From the NCBI RefSeq assembly GCF_030680395.1, contig NZ_JAUXVR010000026.1:117632-181631 (forward strand): DNA of 64,000 nt. The letters run 5' to 3'. Source of the DNA: Methylobacter sp. GTDB lineage: Bacteria; Pseudomonadota; Gammaproteobacteria; Methylococcales; Methylomonadaceae. The position numbers and the translations under genes were made by a program. This document shows positions 35,046 to 45,512 of the stretch, piece after piece. The notes below the pieces were generated by a model. The model searched no databases, was not told where the DNA came from, and was given only the letters and a program-made list of their open reading frames with translations. Within the stretch, counting starts at the first letter, position 1; every line of letters starts with the position of its first letter.

Positions 35046-35950
35046 TGCGCTCATTATTAACAGCATTGCTGGCGCTGGGATTGGCAAGTTGCGCCGATAT
35101 GAACAAGGTGGTCAGCGGCGTCGCTTCGGTTGCTAATGCTACGGGGTATATGCCTTACAGCAGTGAAATCGGTTCTGCGATGCGGGCTACGACAGCCGTT
35201 GCGAAAACCATGGAAGATATTACCCCGGCCCAAGAGTATTACATCGGCCGGACCGTCAGCGCGGGCATAGTCAATCGTTATCCGGTGAAAGCCAATCCGG
35301 CTGCCAATAATTACCTTAACTTGCTGGGGCAGGTTCTGGTGATGGCGTCAGACAAGCCGTCAACCTACAAGGGCTATCATTTTCTGTTGCTGGATACCGA
35401 TGAGGTCGTGGCTTTTGCGGCGCCGAGCGGTTTTGTTTTTGTTTCCAAAGGCATGGTCAGGCTTTGCAAGAATGAAGACGATCTGGCGGCGGTGCTGGCG
35501 CATGAAATAGGTCATGTGCAAAAATCGCATGCGCTTGCAGCCATTTCGACCAGTCGCATTACTTCGGCGTTGACTGTCATTGCTTCGGAAGGTACCCAGG
35601 CAGTGGTGGGCGGGTATGTTGGTGAATTAACCCGATTATTTGAAGGCAGCATCGATGATATTACCCAAACGCTGGTTAACAGCGGTTATGCGCGCGGCCA
35701 GGAAAATGAAGCCGATGCAACGGCTATTAAAATCATGCAACGTGTCGGCTATGATCCCTCTGCGTTAATACGTGTTTTGGAAACGATGAAAGTTAAGGTG
35801 CAGCCGGGAGCGACCGGTTTTACTTCAACACATCCGGCAGCGGATGACCGGATCGCCGATATTAGACCGTTGCTGCCGCAAAGTTTAATGGCAATGGCTG
35901 CAAACGCAAACCGCGACAAGCGCTTTGGAGAGATGTTGAGCGCGCTTTAA
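35042..35950 (+). CDS. M48-family metallopeptidase, lipoprotein
   Basis: A 302-residue zinc peptidase anchored by a lipobox (LGLASC). The active site is H154-E-I-G-H158 in LAHEIGHVQKSHAL, with the third ligand Glu in ENEADATAIKIM. It resembles periplasmic LoiP/BepA-like proteases but lacks the C-terminal TPRs of BepA, so a LoiP-like role in outer-membrane protein quality control is likely. The N-terminal 70 residues are Ala/Met-rich. It overlaps the SH3 gene by 4 bp. Confidence 0.87.
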   Translation: MMRSLLTALLALGLASCADMNKVVSGVASVANATGYMPYSSEIGSAMRATTAVAKTMEDITPAQEYYIGRTVSAGIVNRYPVKANPAANNYLNLLGQVLVMASDKPSTYKGYHFLLLDTDEVVAFAAPSGFVFVSKGMVRLCKNEDDLAAVLAHEIGHVQKSHALAAISTSRITSALTVIASEGTQAVVGGYVGELTRLFEGSIDDITQTLVNSGYARGQENEADATAIKIMQRVGYDPSALIRVLETMKVKVQPGATGFTSTHPAADDRIADIRPLLPQSLMAMAANANRDKRFGEMLSAL

Positions 35951-35993
35951 GTTGATTTAACATCACGAGTTACGCATTTTTACTCATCATGAG

Positions 35994-36035
35994 GGCACAA
36001 AGACACAAAAAACATAAATTTCGTGTCTTTGTGTC
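35994..36035. repeat. Palindrome of CACAAAGACAC words
   Basis: CACAAAGACAC (35996-36006) pairs perfectly with GTGTCTTTGTG (36023-36033), and both arms extend imperfectly. It is followed by TTCGTGGTGAAT-like words. It lies between the M48 gene and the adenylate cyclase gene, both on plus, and belongs to the same style of low-complexity intergenic palindromes as the others here. Confidence 0.6.
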
Positions 36036-36100
36036 TCGGCAACTGCCCATGCAGTCGTTCGTGGTGAATTATTTCGGTTTGCGTAACATCAGATAATTAT

Positions 36101-38230
36101 ATGGCCTTAACTACTACCTCCATGAAGTTGCGTTCTGCGCTGATTACCGGTTTGACAGCGGTATTGCTAGCCCAGATATTGCAATCAACCAGGCTTCTGG
36201 ATCAATGGGAATACACTACCTGGTCATGGCGCGAGAAATTACTGGCGCAACCTTCCGCTTATACCAAAGATATTAAAATCATCCTGCTGGATCAGGCGAG
36301 CCTGGATTGGGGCGCGTCTGTGAACGGTTTATCCTGGCCTTGGCCGCGCGAAGTCTATGCGCCGATCATTCGGTTTATGCAGCGGGCGGGCGCTAAAATA
36401 ATCGCCTTTGATGTGTTGTATACCGAAGCATCGGTTTACGGCGTTGAAGACGATCAGGCATTTGCACAGGCGATGTCTGACAATAAGGTCGTGTTGCCGG
36501 TTTTTTTAGGCGAACAAACACGGCAAACAACGCGTTGGCCGACTGCGGTTACACCCGGTCCGATCCAGATTCAGGGGTTGGAGCATTGGCAACAACAGGC
36601 TGGCATGAGTGTGATTAATAAAGTACACGCCTCTTTTCCGATTGACCGTTTGGCTAATGCCGCTACGCTACTTTCGCACGTCGATGAATTGCCCGACTCC
36701 GACGGCGTGTTCAGGCGCGCTTCGTTATTTCGTGTTTTTGATCGATACATAATACCCTCAATGGGTTTGGCTGCATGGTTGTCGGACAAGCAGGACAAGA
36801 CATTAAGTTTTGACGGCTCACTGCATTATCAGGACAAAAAGATCCCGACTGACGATGAGGGGCAGTTGATTTTAAAATTTCGCGGCGATTCAGGAACGCA
36901 CCAGGCTTTTAGCGCCGCAGCGATTATCCAGTCCGAATTGCATTTGCAGGCGGGCGAGAAAAGCGCTATCGATCCGGCGTTGTTTAAAGATAAATATGTG
37001 TTTTTCGGGTTCAGTGCGCCGGGCTTGAAAGATTTGCGACCGACACCGGTCAGCGGCGATTATCCGGGCGTGGAAGTTCATGCGACGGTGCTGGACAACC
37101 TGCTGGCGGGTGATGCGGTTAAAACATTTCCGGCATGGCTAGCCTTTTGTATTGCCTTGGTTCTCGCCGCTTCAGCAAGTTATATGTTGATTCACAGCAA
37201 GCGCATGCTGGGTTTGGGGTTGGCGTTTGTGTTGTTTACGCCGATATCGTTGTTGATCGGTTTTGCGGCGTATTTCCTCAATTACGATTGGCCGGTATTG
37301 TTTGTGGAAACGGCGATTATTTTGGCGCTGGTTAATTCGGTTATTTTAAAATACCTGACCGAAGGCCGGAAAAAGCGCGCCATACAAACCATGTTTCAAC
37401 GTTATTTAAGCAATGAATATATCGAGATACTTAAGAAAAATCCCGCGCTGTTAAGATTGGGCGGCGAAACGCGTGAATTAAGTATCTTTTTTTCGGATAT
37501 ACAAGGTTTTACCACGATTTCCGAAAAACTGACGCCGGAACAACTGGTGCAGTTTTTAAACAGCTATTTAACCGACATGACCGATATTATTACGGACGAA
37601 GGCGGTACTCTGGACAAGTATGAGGGCGACGCCATCATCGCGTTTACCAATGCGCCGTTACCCCAGGAAGATCATGCGGTGCGAATGTGTCGGAGTGTTT
37701 TAAAGTGCCAGCGAAAATTGGCAGAACGTCGTGAAGAATTTTTCCAACAAACCGGTGCGTGGATTTATAACCGTATCGGTATTCATAGCGGCAAGGTGGT
37801 GGTGGGCAATTTCGGTTCAAAGACCCGCTTTAACTACACCATGCTGGGTGATGCAGCCAATCTGGCCGCGAGATTGGAAGGCGCAAACAAGTTTTTCGGC
37901 ACTTATACGATGATTTCCGAGGCGACCAAGCAGCAGACTGATGACGCCTTTCTCTGGAGAGAAACCGGAACCATCCGGGTGGTCGGGCGCAATACGCCGG
38001 TAACCGTTTATGAATTGCTGGGTTTCAAAGGCGAAGTCCTGTCGCCTGCAATACAGGCGTTTAATCAGGGCCAGGTTTTGTACAAGCAAGGCGAATTGGC
38101 CGGTGCCGCAGCTATTTTTGCAACGTTGCCGGATGATCCGGTCGCTAATGTGTATTGGCGCCGCTGTCTTGCCGAGAAGGACTTGTTGAATTCTGATTGG
38201 GATGGCGTTTGGGTGTTACATGAAAAATAA
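36101..38230 (+). CDS. CHASE2-domain adenylate/guanylate cyclase
   Basis: A 709-residue membrane sensor cyclase. An N-terminal membrane helix (about 11-30) precedes a periplasmic CHASE2 domain (about 45-335) with KIILLDQASLDWG, SWPWPREVYAPII and AFDVLYTEAS. Three membrane helices (about 345-425) follow. The class III cyclase domain has metal ligands Asp466 (FFSDIQGFT) and Asp510 (KYEGDAIIAF), and the Lys of KYEGD suggests ATP as substrate. A helical tail ends the protein. It overlaps the next gene by 11 bp. Confidence 0.9.
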   Translation: MALTTTSMKLRSALITGLTAVLLAQILQSTRLLDQWEYTTWSWREKLLAQPSAYTKDIKIILLDQASLDWGASVNGLSWPWPREVYAPIIRFMQRAGAKIIAFDVLYTEASVYGVEDDQAFAQAMSDNKVVLPVFLGEQTRQTTRWPTAVTPGPIQIQGLEHWQQQAGMSVINKVHASFPIDRLANAATLLSHVDELPDSDGVFRRASLFRVFDRYIIPSMGLAAWLSDKQDKTLSFDGSLHYQDKKIPTDDEGQLILKFRGDSGTHQAFSAAAIIQSELHLQAGEKSAIDPALFKDKYVFFGFSAPGLKDLRPTPVSGDYPGVEVHATVLDNLLAGDAVKTFPAWLAFCIALVLAASASYMLIHSKRMLGLGLAFVLFTPISLLIGFAAYFLNYDWPVLFVETAIILALVNSVILKYLTEGRKKRAIQTMFQRYLSNEYIEILKKNPALLRLGGETRELSIFFSDIQGFTTISEKLTPEQLVQFLNSYLTDMTDIITDEGGTLDKYEGDAIIAFTNAPLPQEDHAVRMCRSVLKCQRKLAERREEFFQQTGAWIYNRIGIHSGKVVVGNFGSKTRFNYTMLGDAANLAARLEGANKFFGTYTMISEATKQQTDDAFLWRETGTIRVVGRNTPVTVYELLGFKGEVLSPAIQAFNQGQVLYKQGELAGAAAIFATLPDDPVANVYWRRCLAEKDLLNSDWDGVWVLHEK

Positions 38231-38726
38231 TCAGGCAAACGATATACATGATTATCTGGATATTTGTATTGCCAGTCAGCAATTGACGGTTTATACGGAT
38301 GGAAAGCCGGTGCAGGGTTATCCCGTTTCCACCGCCAAAAAAGGTGCGGGTGAACAGATGGGCAGCGAATGCACGCCTGCCGGCTGGCATAAAATTAGGG
38401 CCAAGATTGGTGCGGGTCAGTCATTAAACTCGGTGTTTGTCGGCAGACGCGCTACCGGTGAAATATACAGTGCTGAGCTGGGTGAGAAAAATCCCCAACG
38501 AGACTGGATATTGACTCGAATCCTGTGGCTGGGCGGACTGGAACCGGGCAGAAATCGTTACGGCAAAGTCGATAGCACTTGGCGATATATTTATATCCAC
38601 GGTTGTCCCGACCAGCTAATGGACGGCAAGCCTGGATCGCACGGCTGTATTCGGATGAAGAATGCCGATGTGCTGGATTTGTTTAATAGGATTGAAGTCG
38701 GAGTTAAGGTTTATATTCATGAATAA
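38220..38726 (+). CDS. L,D-transpeptidase (YkuD family)
   Basis: A 168-residue YkuD-domain protein. The catalytic motif is HGCPDQLMDGKPGSHGCIRM with nucleophile Cys143. Such enzymes make 3-3 peptidoglycan cross-links or attach Braun-type lipoproteins. No signal peptide or membrane helix is evident, which is odd for an enzyme acting on the wall; several short YkuD proteins share this. The ATG at 38220 lies within the end of the cyclase gene, so the two are coupled. ATG 38202 is an alternative. Confidence 0.88.
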   Translation: MKNNQANDIHDYLDICIASQQLTVYTDGKPVQGYPVSTAKKGAGEQMGSECTPAGWHKIRAKIGAGQSLNSVFVGRRATGEIYSAELGEKNPQRDWILTRILWLGGLEPGRNRYGKVDSTWRYIYIHGCPDQLMDGKPGSHGCIRMKNADVLDLFNRIEVGVKVYIHE

Positions 38727-38756
38727 TGGTTTTTTTGTAAGCGTAAAGAGGTTTGA

Positions 38757-39560
38757 ATGACGCGTATCGTTTTAGGTATCGAGTACGATGGCAGCGGTTT
38801 TTCAGGCTGGCAGTGGCAAACTCATCAACGTAGTGTTCAGCAGGTGCTCGAACAGGCCTTGTCGAAAGTTGCCAACCATCCGGTTACCGTACAGTGCGCC
38901 GGAAGAACCGATACCGGCGTGCATGCGCTTGAGCAGGTCGTTCATTTTGACGCAAAAATAGAGCGCGAACTTCACGCCTGGATGCTGGGCGGCAACAGTA
39001 ATCTGCCGGATGATGTCAGGATTACTTGGGTCAAACCGGCGGTGGGCGACTTTCACTCCAGATACAGCGCGATTGCCCGTTTTTATCGCTACGTCATCCT
39101 TAACAGGCCTATCAATTCGGCGTTATTGCGTAATCAGGTGACGTGGCACCATAATCCGCTGGATGCCGATAAAATGCATCAGGCTGCGCAACATCTGATC
39201 GGAAAGCACGATTTTTCATCGTACAGGGCGCAAGGTTGTCAATCCAAAAGTCCTTGTCGGGAAATGTACTTTATTGATGTTTATCGGGAGGACGATAAGG
39301 TCGTTATCGATATTTCCGCCAACGCTTTTTTGCATCATATGGTCAGGAATATTGCCGGGGTATTGATTGACATAGGCGCCGGAAAACAGCCGGTAAATTG
39401 GACAGAAGAGCTGCTTGAAGTTAAAAGCCGCAAGTTGGGCGGAGTTACTGCACCGCCTGACGGTTTGTATCTGGGTGCGGTTTATTATCCTGAACATTAC
39501 GGTATTACCAAACATCCCGTGTTCGATAAATTGCCGGTTGGCGCCAAGCGCCATGATTAA
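38757..39560 (+). CDS. truA: tRNA pseudouridine(38-40) synthase
   Basis: A 267-residue pseudouridine synthase modifying the anticodon stem. The catalytic Asp52 lies in CAGRTDTGVHA. Other TruA segments are GIEYDGSGFSGWQ, ARFYRYVILN, HDFSSYRAQGCQSKSP and NAFLHHMVRNIAGVL. GTAAAGAGG lies just before the ATG. In many gammaproteobacteria truA precedes trpF, and here only a DUF2231 gene intervenes. Confidence 0.95.
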   Translation: MTRIVLGIEYDGSGFSGWQWQTHQRSVQQVLEQALSKVANHPVTVQCAGRTDTGVHALEQVVHFDAKIERELHAWMLGGNSNLPDDVRITWVKPAVGDFHSRYSAIARFYRYVILNRPINSALLRNQVTWHHNPLDADKMHQAAQHLIGKHDFSSYRAQGCQSKSPCREMYFIDVYREDDKVVIDISANAFLHHMVRNIAGVLIDIGAGKQPVNWTEELLEVKSRKLGGVTAPPDGLYLGAVYYPEHYGITKHPVFDKLPVGAKRHD

Positions 39561-39631
39561 GGTATATAGAGACATTACAATGCCTATTTGCAATTGTCTA
39601 AATATCAAGTAGATTGTCTTTCTTATAAATA

Positions 39632-40291
39632 ATGGTGATGGGTAATATGAATAACTTTTTGTCTTTTCAAATTCATGGCGGAGCCGACCAAGGCGGCGGT
39701 ATTATCGAGGGCGTTACAAGTCTGCTGGCTTTTTTTGAAGAGCTATCAACCCAGGGTTCCGGGGATATTTTTTCGACATTAATGCCCGGTATTTCCAGTA
39801 TGGATAATATTCATCCTTTGTTGGTGCATTTCCCAATTGCATTTTTATCGACTTTTTTTGTTTTGGATGTGGTCGGTACGCTGGCTAAAAAACAAAACTG
39901 GCGTAATGTTGCCGGCTGGTTGCTGTACTTTGGCACCATAGCCGCTGTCTTTACAGTGGTTGCGGGCTTCATTGCGGCAGGTTCGGTAGCGCATGGAGAG
40001 GATGTTCATGAAATTATGGAGCGGCATGAGCATTTCGGTGTATCTGTGCTGTCTTTAGCGGTTTTATTGTCGGCTTGGCGCTTGAAAAGTAGTGGAATAA
40101 TTCAGGGCGGGGCTAACAGTTTTTTTCTGATATTAGCGGCGTTACTCTGTGTGCTGATGATGCTGGGCGCTGATTTAGGCGGATTGATGGTTTATAAATA
40201 TGGTGTGGCAGTTGAAGCTGCTCAAGTTCCAATCGCTGATGTTCATGAGCATGAACATCAGCATGAACATGAACATGAGCACCAGCATTAA
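39632..40291 (+). CDS. DUF2231 membrane protein with His-rich tail
   Basis: A 219-residue inner-membrane protein with four hydrophobic helices (about 60-80, 90-125, 128-150, 160-180). The motif [14 protein letters not shown] is the DUF2231 signature, and a further [16 protein letters not shown] loop is His-rich. The last 20 residues are almost entirely His and Glu ([16 protein letters not shown]), a likely Cu/Ni/Zn-binding tail. DUF2231 proteins are often near metal or redox genes; none is adjacent here. ATG 39647 is an alternative start. Its function is unknown. Confidence 0.83.
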   Translation: MVMGNMNNFLSFQIHGGADQGGGIIEGVTSLLAFFEELSTQGSGDIFSTLMPGISSMDNIHPLLVHFPIAFLSTFFVLDVVGTLAKKQNWRNVAGWLLYFGTIAAVFTVVAGFIAAGSVAHGEDVHEIMERHEHFGVSVLSLAVLLSAWRLKSSGIIQGGANSFFLILAALLCVLMMLGADLGGLMVYKYGVAVEAAQVPIADVHEHEHQHEHEHEHQH

Positions 40292-40325
40292 TAGACATCA
40301 TAGAGGACAGTTCTTCGGCTTACTG

Positions 40326-40475
40326 AAAAAAAGGCCGATGTAAATCGGGCCTTTGTTGGGATTGCCGCTTAAATTTAACGGCATTTTGAAATTTTGGGGT
40401 TATATTGCAAACTCAGTCTCGCTACATTTTTAGTATTATTAAGCACAAGGTCGATTTTACATCGGCCTTTTTTTG
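40326..40475. repeat. Inverted-repeat element with terminator-like ends
   Basis: The left end (40326-40347, A7 then GGCCGATGTAAATCG) and the right end (40452-40475, CGATTTTACATCGGCC then T7) are inverted copies about 105 bp apart. Each end is also a small hairpin; the right one, GGTCGAT-TTTAC-ATCGGCC plus a T-run, is a textbook plus-strand intrinsic terminator. An inner hairpin (TGCCG/CGGCA) lies at about 40362-40383. It could be a terminator pair, a small RNA or a MITE-like insert. Confidence 0.6.
40449..40475 (+). terminator. Intrinsic terminator upstream of trpF
   Basis: GGTCGAT and ATCGGCC pair (one G-T) around TTTAC and are followed by TTTTTTT. It would end transcripts coming from the DUF2231 gene or an RNA starting inside the preceding element. 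Confidence 0.65.
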
Positions 40476-40589
40476 TTGGTGCGGTTGTTTTTTATCAGCT
40501 AAATTAATGATGATTACGGGCAAATCATAATGCCATTTTATGTTATTCTACGCGGCTGGCTTTTTTGGTTAAATTTCTCATATCACTTT

Positions 40590-41213
40590 ATGCGAACTCG
40601 CGTTAAAATTTGCGGCTTTACCCGTGCTGAAGATGCTGTTTGTGCCGCTCAACTCGGCGTAGACGCAATCGGTCTGGTGTTTTATCCGCCCAGTCCGAGA
40701 AATGTTGATATTGATCAGGCTATTAAGATTGTTAATGCCCTGCCTGCGTTTGTCTCGGTCGTCGCTTTGTTTGTTGACGAGCAGGAGTCACGGATACGCG
40801 AGGTTCTGGAGCGGGTATCGATAGATTGCCTGCAATTTCATGGGGATGAACCTGCCGAAGCATGCAGGCTTTATGGCAAGCGTTATATGAAGGCCGTCAG
40901 AATGGAGGATGGCATCGATATTTCAGGTTTGGCTCTGCAATATCATGATGCGGCAGGGTTGCTGCTGGATGCTTATCATCCGGGAGCGAAAGGCGGTACG
41001 GGCAGCCGGTTTGACTGGAGCAGGATTCCTGAACATTGTACCTTGCCTATCATACTGGCGGGTGGTTTGGATATTAATAACGCCAGACAGGCGGTGCAAG
41101 CAGTAAGACCTTATGCGCTGGATGTCAGTAGCGGTGTAGAAGCAGAAAAAGGTGTAAAGGATGCGCTTAAAATGGCGGCATTCATACGTGAAGTTAATGA
41201 GGGTGACGGATAA
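40590..41213 (+). CDS. trpF: Phosphoribosylanthranilate isomerase
   Basis: A 207-residue TIM-barrel enzyme isomerising PRA to CdRP in tryptophan synthesis. The N-terminal [12 protein letters not shown] holds the catalytic Cys, the barrel has [10 protein letters not shown], and the catalytic Asp lies in [15 protein letters not shown] and [10 protein letters not shown] are the phosphate-binding segments. The frame opens at 40530, but ATG 40590 gives the standard N-terminus. It begins the trpF-trpB-trpA run. Confidence 0.94.
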   Translation: MRTRVKICGFTRAEDAVCAAQLGVDAIGLVFYPPSPRNVDIDQAIKIVNALPAFVSVVALFVDEQESRIREVLERVSIDCLQFHGDEPAEACRLYGKRYMKAVRMEDGIDISGLALQYHDAAGLLLDAYHPGAKGGTGSRFDWSRIPEHCTLPIILAGGLDINNARQAVQAVRPYALDVSSGVEAEKGVKDALKMAAFIREVNEGDG

Positions 41214-41217
41214 TAAT

Positions 41218-42420
41218 ATGACAGAAAAATATAATATGCCCGATGAGCGGGGACACTTTGGTCCTTACGGCGGAATGTTTGTCGCAGAAACATTGATCCC
41301 ACCGATTCAGGAATTGAATGCCGCGTATCAACAGTATTTAAACGATCCGGAATTTATAGCGGAACTGGATGCCGATTTAAAGTATTACGTAGGTCGGCCT
41401 TCGCCTTTATATCATGCTGAACGCTGGAGTCGTGAACTGGGCGGCGCGCAGATTTACCTAAAACGCGAAGACCTCAATCATACCGGCGCACATAAAATAA
41501 ATAATACGATAGGCCAGGCTTTATTGGCTAAACGCATGGGTAAAACGCGCATTATTGCTGAAACCGGAGCCGGTCAGCATGGTGTCGCGACGGCGACGGT
41601 TGCGGCAAGGCTGGGATTGGAGTGCGTTGTTTATATGGGCGCTGTTGATGTTGCCCGGCAGTCTTTAAATGTGTATCGGATGAAGCTACTGGGCGCGAAA
41701 GTTGTCGCCGTTGAATCCGGCTCGAAAACGTTAAAAGATGCCTTGAATGAAGCGCTCAGAGACTGGGTGACCAATGTCGATAATACCTTTTATATTATCG
41801 GTACTGTTGCAGGTCCGCATCCTTACCCTGCGATGGTCAGGGATTTTCAGGCCATCATAGGCCGTGAAGCAAAGCAGCAATGTCAGGACCAAACCGGACG
41901 ATTGCCTGATGCCCTGGTTGCCTGCGTTGGCGGCGGATCAAATGCGATCGGTTTGTTTTATCCTTTTATTGATGACAGTTCAGTCAAAATGATCGGCGTT
42001 GAAGCGGCTGGCGACGGCATTGAAACGGGTCGTCATTCTGCGCCTTTGTGCGCAGGTCGTCCCGGCGTATTGCATGGCAACCGGACTTATCTGATGGAAG
42101 ACGACGACGGTGAAATTGTCGAGACGCACTCAATTTCGGCCGGTTTGGATTATCCGGGCGTCGGCCCTGAACATGCATGGCTGAAAGATACCGGTAGAGC
42201 GGAGTATGTCAATATTACCGACACTGAGGCGCTGGAGGGTTTTCATGCGTTGACCAGAATGGAAGGTATTATTCCTGCATTGGAGTCGAGTCATGCCATG
42301 GCTTACACCATGAAGCTGGCGCCTACCATGAAAAAAGATGAAATTATCATTGTCTGTCTGTCCGGTCGTGGCGATAAAGACATGCAAACGATGGCTCAAC
42401 GCGAGGGGATAGAACTGTGA
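41218..42420 (+). CDS. trpB: Tryptophan synthase beta chain
   Basis: A 400-residue PLP enzyme joining indole and serine. The PLP lysine lies in [11 protein letters not shown], the substrate loop is [13 protein letters not shown], and the phosphate loop is [19 protein letters not shown] and SHAMAY are also conserved. The ATG at 41218, four bases past trpF, gives the normal N-terminus ([15 protein letters not shown]). The gene overlaps trpA by 4 bp. Confidence 0.96.
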   Translation: MTEKYNMPDERGHFGPYGGMFVAETLIPPIQELNAAYQQYLNDPEFIAELDADLKYYVGRPSPLYHAERWSRELGGAQIYLKREDLNHTGAHKINNTIGQALLAKRMGKTRIIAETGAGQHGVATATVAARLGLECVVYMGAVDVARQSLNVYRMKLLGAKVVAVESGSKTLKDALNEALRDWVTNVDNTFYIIGTVAGPHPYPAMVRDFQAIIGREAKQQCQDQTGRLPDALVACVGGGSNAIGLFYPFIDDSSVKMIGVEAAGDGIETGRHSAPLCAGRPGVLHGNRTYLMEDDDGEIVETHSISAGLDYPGVGPEHAWLKDTGRAEYVNITDTEALEGFHALTRMEGIIPALESSHAMAYTMKLAPTMKKDEIIIVCLSGRGDKDMQTMAQREGIEL

Positions 42421-43220
42421 GTCGATTAGCCGCTACATTTGAAGAGTTGTCCAAAACAGGCCGTAAGGCGTTAATCCCGTTTGTTACCGCAGGCGATCCC
42501 AGGCCTGATTTCACCTTGCCGTTGATGCACGCCATGGTTGAGGCCGGTGCTGATGTGATCGAATTAGGCGTGCCGTTTTCAGATCCTATGGCGGACGGCC
42601 CGGTTATTCAGCGAGCCAGTGAGCGCGCTTTGGATCATAAAATGAGCTTAAGACGCACATTGGCCATTGCTGCAGAATTCAGGAAAACCAATCAACAAAC
42701 CCCAGTGGTGCTAATGGGCTATGTCAATCCTATTGAAGCCATGGGTTATGAGGATTTTGCCAATGCCGCACAACGCGCAGAGATTGATGGTGTTTTAACC
42801 GTCGATTTGCCGCCGGAAGAGGCGGATGAATGCGTTGCTTTGTTAAAGGCGCGCGGCATTGATCCTATCTTTCTGTTAGCGCCCAACAGTACGGATGAGC
42901 GCATTAAAAAGATGGATGCAGCAGGTAGCGGTTACCTTTATTATGTTTCGCTAAAGGGCGTAACCGGTGCCGGGCATTTAAATACTGCGGATGTCGAAAC
43001 CAAGCTCAATCAAATCAGGGCCAGTACGCACTTGCCTGTAGCGATCGGTTTTGGCGTCAAAGACGCACAAACTGCAAAGACGGTTGCTAATTTGGGTGAC
43101 GGAGTGGTCATTGGTAGCGCCTTGATCAGCAAAATCGAAGCAAATCAGGATGATCCGGAACGTGCTAAAAGAGAGATAGTCGAGTTATTGGGAGCCATGC
43201 GTCAGGCAATAGATAGCTAA
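42417..43220 (+). CDS. trpA: Tryptophan synthase alpha chain
   Basis: A 267-residue TIM-barrel subunit that cleaves indole-3-glycerol phosphate. Catalytic Glu lies in [18 protein letters not shown], the second acid in [11 protein letters not shown], and the phosphate site includes [10 protein letters not shown] and IGSAL. It starts with GTG inside the trpB stop (GTGA), indicating translational coupling and an equimolar complex with TrpB. Confidence 0.95.
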   Translation: MSRLAATFEELSKTGRKALIPFVTAGDPRPDFTLPLMHAMVEAGADVIELGVPFSDPMADGPVIQRASERALDHKMSLRRTLAIAAEFRKTNQQTPVVLMGYVNPIEAMGYEDFANAAQRAEIDGVLTVDLPPEEADECVALLKARGIDPIFLLAPNSTDERIKKMDAAGSGYLYYVSLKGVTGAGHLNTADVETKLNQIRASTHLPVAIGFGVKDAQTAKTVANLGDGVVIGSALISKIEANQDDPERAKREIVELLGAMRQAIDS

Positions 43221-43265
43221 AAGACAGGTTTAGAATACGATGATGAAATACGATGGGGCATACGA

Positions 43266-44216
43266 ATGAGTTGGTTTGAGAAGTTAATTCCTTCAACGAT
43301 TAGAACCGAAGGGTCGAATAAAAAAGGCGCTGTGCCTGAAGGATTGTGGAATAAGTGCCCTAGCTGTAATGCAATTCTTTATAACACGGAGTTGGAGAGA
43401 AATTTTAGCGTTTGTCCAAAATGCGATCATCACATGCGCATTTCGGCCAGAACACGCTTGAATATGTTTCTGGACGAGGGCGGTCATGAAGAGATAGGTA
43501 AAAATGTTAAGCCGGTCGATCCGTTAAGATTCAAAGACAGTAAAAAATATAAAGACCGAATTACCCAGGCGCAAAAACAGAGTAAAGAAAACGATGCGCT
43601 GGTGGTGATGAAAGGTCAGCTAAAAGGCCGCGATATTGTTGCAGCCGCCTTTGATTTCGGCTTTATGGGCGGATCAATGGGTTCGGTGGTTGGCGAAAAG
43701 TTTGTTCGTGGCGTCAACAAGAGTCTGGAACTGGGTGTGCCTTTTATTGTGTTTACGGCCAGTGGCGGCGCACGTATGCAGGAGTCGCTGTTTTCGTTGT
43801 TCCAGATGGCAAAAACCAGTGCGGCATTAACCAAGCTGTCCGATGCAGGGCTTCCATACATTTCATTTATGACCGACCCGACCATGGGCGGTGTTTCAGC
43901 CAGTTTAGCCATGCTGGGCGATATTAATGTTGCCGAACCCAATGCCTTGATCGGTTTTGCAGGTCCTCGCGTCATAGAACAAACCGTCCGGGAAAAACTG
44001 CCGGAAGGCTTTCAGCGTAGCGAATTTTTACAGGAGCATGGTGCTATCGATATGATTATCGATAGACGTGAAATGCGCGATAAAATCGCCGGTATTTTAG
44101 CTTTGCTAATGGCGGGTAGGGACATTGCAGCGCAACGCTTTAGTGTCGAACTGGAAGCTGTGGTTGTTGAAGTTGAAGCGGGTGATGTTGAATATCATCC
44201 GAATCAGGAAGACTGA
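43266..44216 (+). CDS. accD: Acetyl-CoA carboxylase carboxyltransferase subunit beta
   Basis: A 316-residue subunit that makes malonyl-CoA with AccA. The N-terminal zinc ribbon is CPSC...CPKC at about residues 31-53. The crotonase-like core has [24 protein letters not shown] and [21 protein letters not shown] Val/Glu-rich C-terminal tail extends past the core. The trpA-accD-folC order is standard for gammaproteobacteria. Confidence 0.96.
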   Translation: MSWFEKLIPSTIRTEGSNKKGAVPEGLWNKCPSCNAILYNTELERNFSVCPKCDHHMRISARTRLNMFLDEGGHEEIGKNVKPVDPLRFKDSKKYKDRITQAQKQSKENDALVVMKGQLKGRDIVAAAFDFGFMGGSMGSVVGEKFVRGVNKSLELGVPFIVFTASGGARMQESLFSLFQMAKTSAALTKLSDAGLPYISFMTDPTMGGVSASLAMLGDINVAEPNALIGFAGPRVIEQTVREKLPEGFQRSEFLQEHGAIDMIIDRREMRDKIAGILALLMAGRDIAAQRFSVELEAVVVEVEAGDVEYHPNQED

Positions 44217-44231
44217 TTTTCATATCGGTTA

Positions 44232-45503
44232 ATGATACGTTTTGATTCACTAGAGGGTTGGCTGAAGTGGCAGGAAAGCTTACATCCTTTATTAATTGAT
44301 TTGGGTTTGGAGCGGGCGGCACAGGTTTTTCATGCGCTTAACCCTGATTATGTCAAACCTCCAACCATTACTGTTGCCGGAACCAATGGCAAAGGCTCTT
44401 CCGTTGCTTATCTTGAGTCAATTTATACGGCGCAAGGCTATCGGGTGGGTGCTTATACCTCGCCGCATATTCTGAAATATAATGAAAGAATAAAAATAGA
44501 CGGCAAACCGGTATCAGATGACAAAATCTGCGAAGCATTTGCAAGAATAGAGTCGGTGCGAGGCAATACCTCATTAAGCTATTTTGAATTTGGCACGCTG
44601 GCGGCCTTGGATATATTCCAGCAAGCCGGAGTCGATGTTCAATTGCTTGAGGTTGGTTTGGGCGGACGACTGGATGCAGTCAATATTGTCGATCCCGATG
44701 TAGCACTGATCACCAGTATCAGTATCGATCACATTGAGTGGCTGGGCGGCACACGAGAAGCTATAGGGCGAGAAAAAGCAGGTATTTTTCGAGCCGCAAT
44801 TCCCGCTATCACGGGTGACCCGGAACCCCCGCAATCATTGATACAGAGTGCTATTGAACGGCATGCTTTACTGTATTGTATTGGTAAAGATTTTGGATAT
44901 AAAAAGCAGGCAACAGGATGGGACTGGTTTTTTGCTGACCGACAAATGTTACAATTACCGGAACCGGGTTTAAAAGGGGAGCACCAGTATCGAAATGCGT
45001 CTGCGGTTATTTTAGCGGTGATCAAAATGGCCGAAATCTTGCCGGTAACTGAAGCATCGATTAAACAGGGGCTGGAAAATGTCCATTTAGCAGGGCGGTT
45101 CCAACTGATTGATGGCGAAATTCCCGTGCTGCTGGACGTGGGGCATAATCCCCAGGCAGTCAGAACACTGGCCGATTATGTGACGACTGTTTTCCCAGGC
45201 AGACGCATCCATGCTGTTTTTTCAATGATGAAAGACAAGGATATCGCCGGTGTCCTTGAAATTATGAATTGTGTAGTTTACGACTGGTTTTTTGCGCCAT
45301 TGTCAAATCCTAGAGCGGCTACGGAATCCGTTATGCGTGAGATTTTTTCACAAAGTTCGGTATCTAATGTTTCTTTTGGTTTTTCCGGCTTTACTGATGC
45401 ATTTTCCGCCGCAAAAAATCAGTCGCAACAAGGTGATCTGTTATTGGTTTTTGGATCTTTTTTTTTGGTATCTGAGTGCTTGGTTGAATTTGAGAATAAG
45501 TGA
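44232..45503 (+). CDS. folC: Dihydrofolate synthase/folylpolyglutamate synthase
   Basis: A 423-residue Mur-ligase-like enzyme that glutamylates dihydropteroate and folates. The ATP loop is VAGTNGKGSSVAYLESI, followed by YTSPHILKYNERI and EVGLGGRLDAVN. The metal/ATP residues are in TSISIDHIEWLGG and the carbamoylated-Lys loop in GREKAGIFR. The C-terminal domain shows DVGHNPQAVRTL. It follows accD at 15 bp. Confidence 0.94.
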   Translation: MIRFDSLEGWLKWQESLHPLLIDLGLERAAQVFHALNPDYVKPPTITVAGTNGKGSSVAYLESIYTAQGYRVGAYTSPHILKYNERIKIDGKPVSDDKICEAFARIESVRGNTSLSYFEFGTLAALDIFQQAGVDVQLLEVGLGGRLDAVNIVDPDVALITSISIDHIEWLGGTREAIGREKAGIFRAAIPAITGDPEPPQSLIQSAIERHALLYCIGKDFGYKKQATGWDWFFADRQMLQLPEPGLKGEHQYRNASAVILAVIKMAEILPVTEASIKQGLENVHLAGRFQLIDGEIPVLLDVGHNPQAVRTLADYVTTVFPGRRIHAVFSMMKDKDIAGVLEIMNCVVYDWFFAPLSNPRAATESVMREIFSQSSVSNVSFGFSGFTDAFSAAKNQSQQGDLLLVFGSFFLVSECLVEFENK

Positions 45504-45512
45504 GTAGACGAA

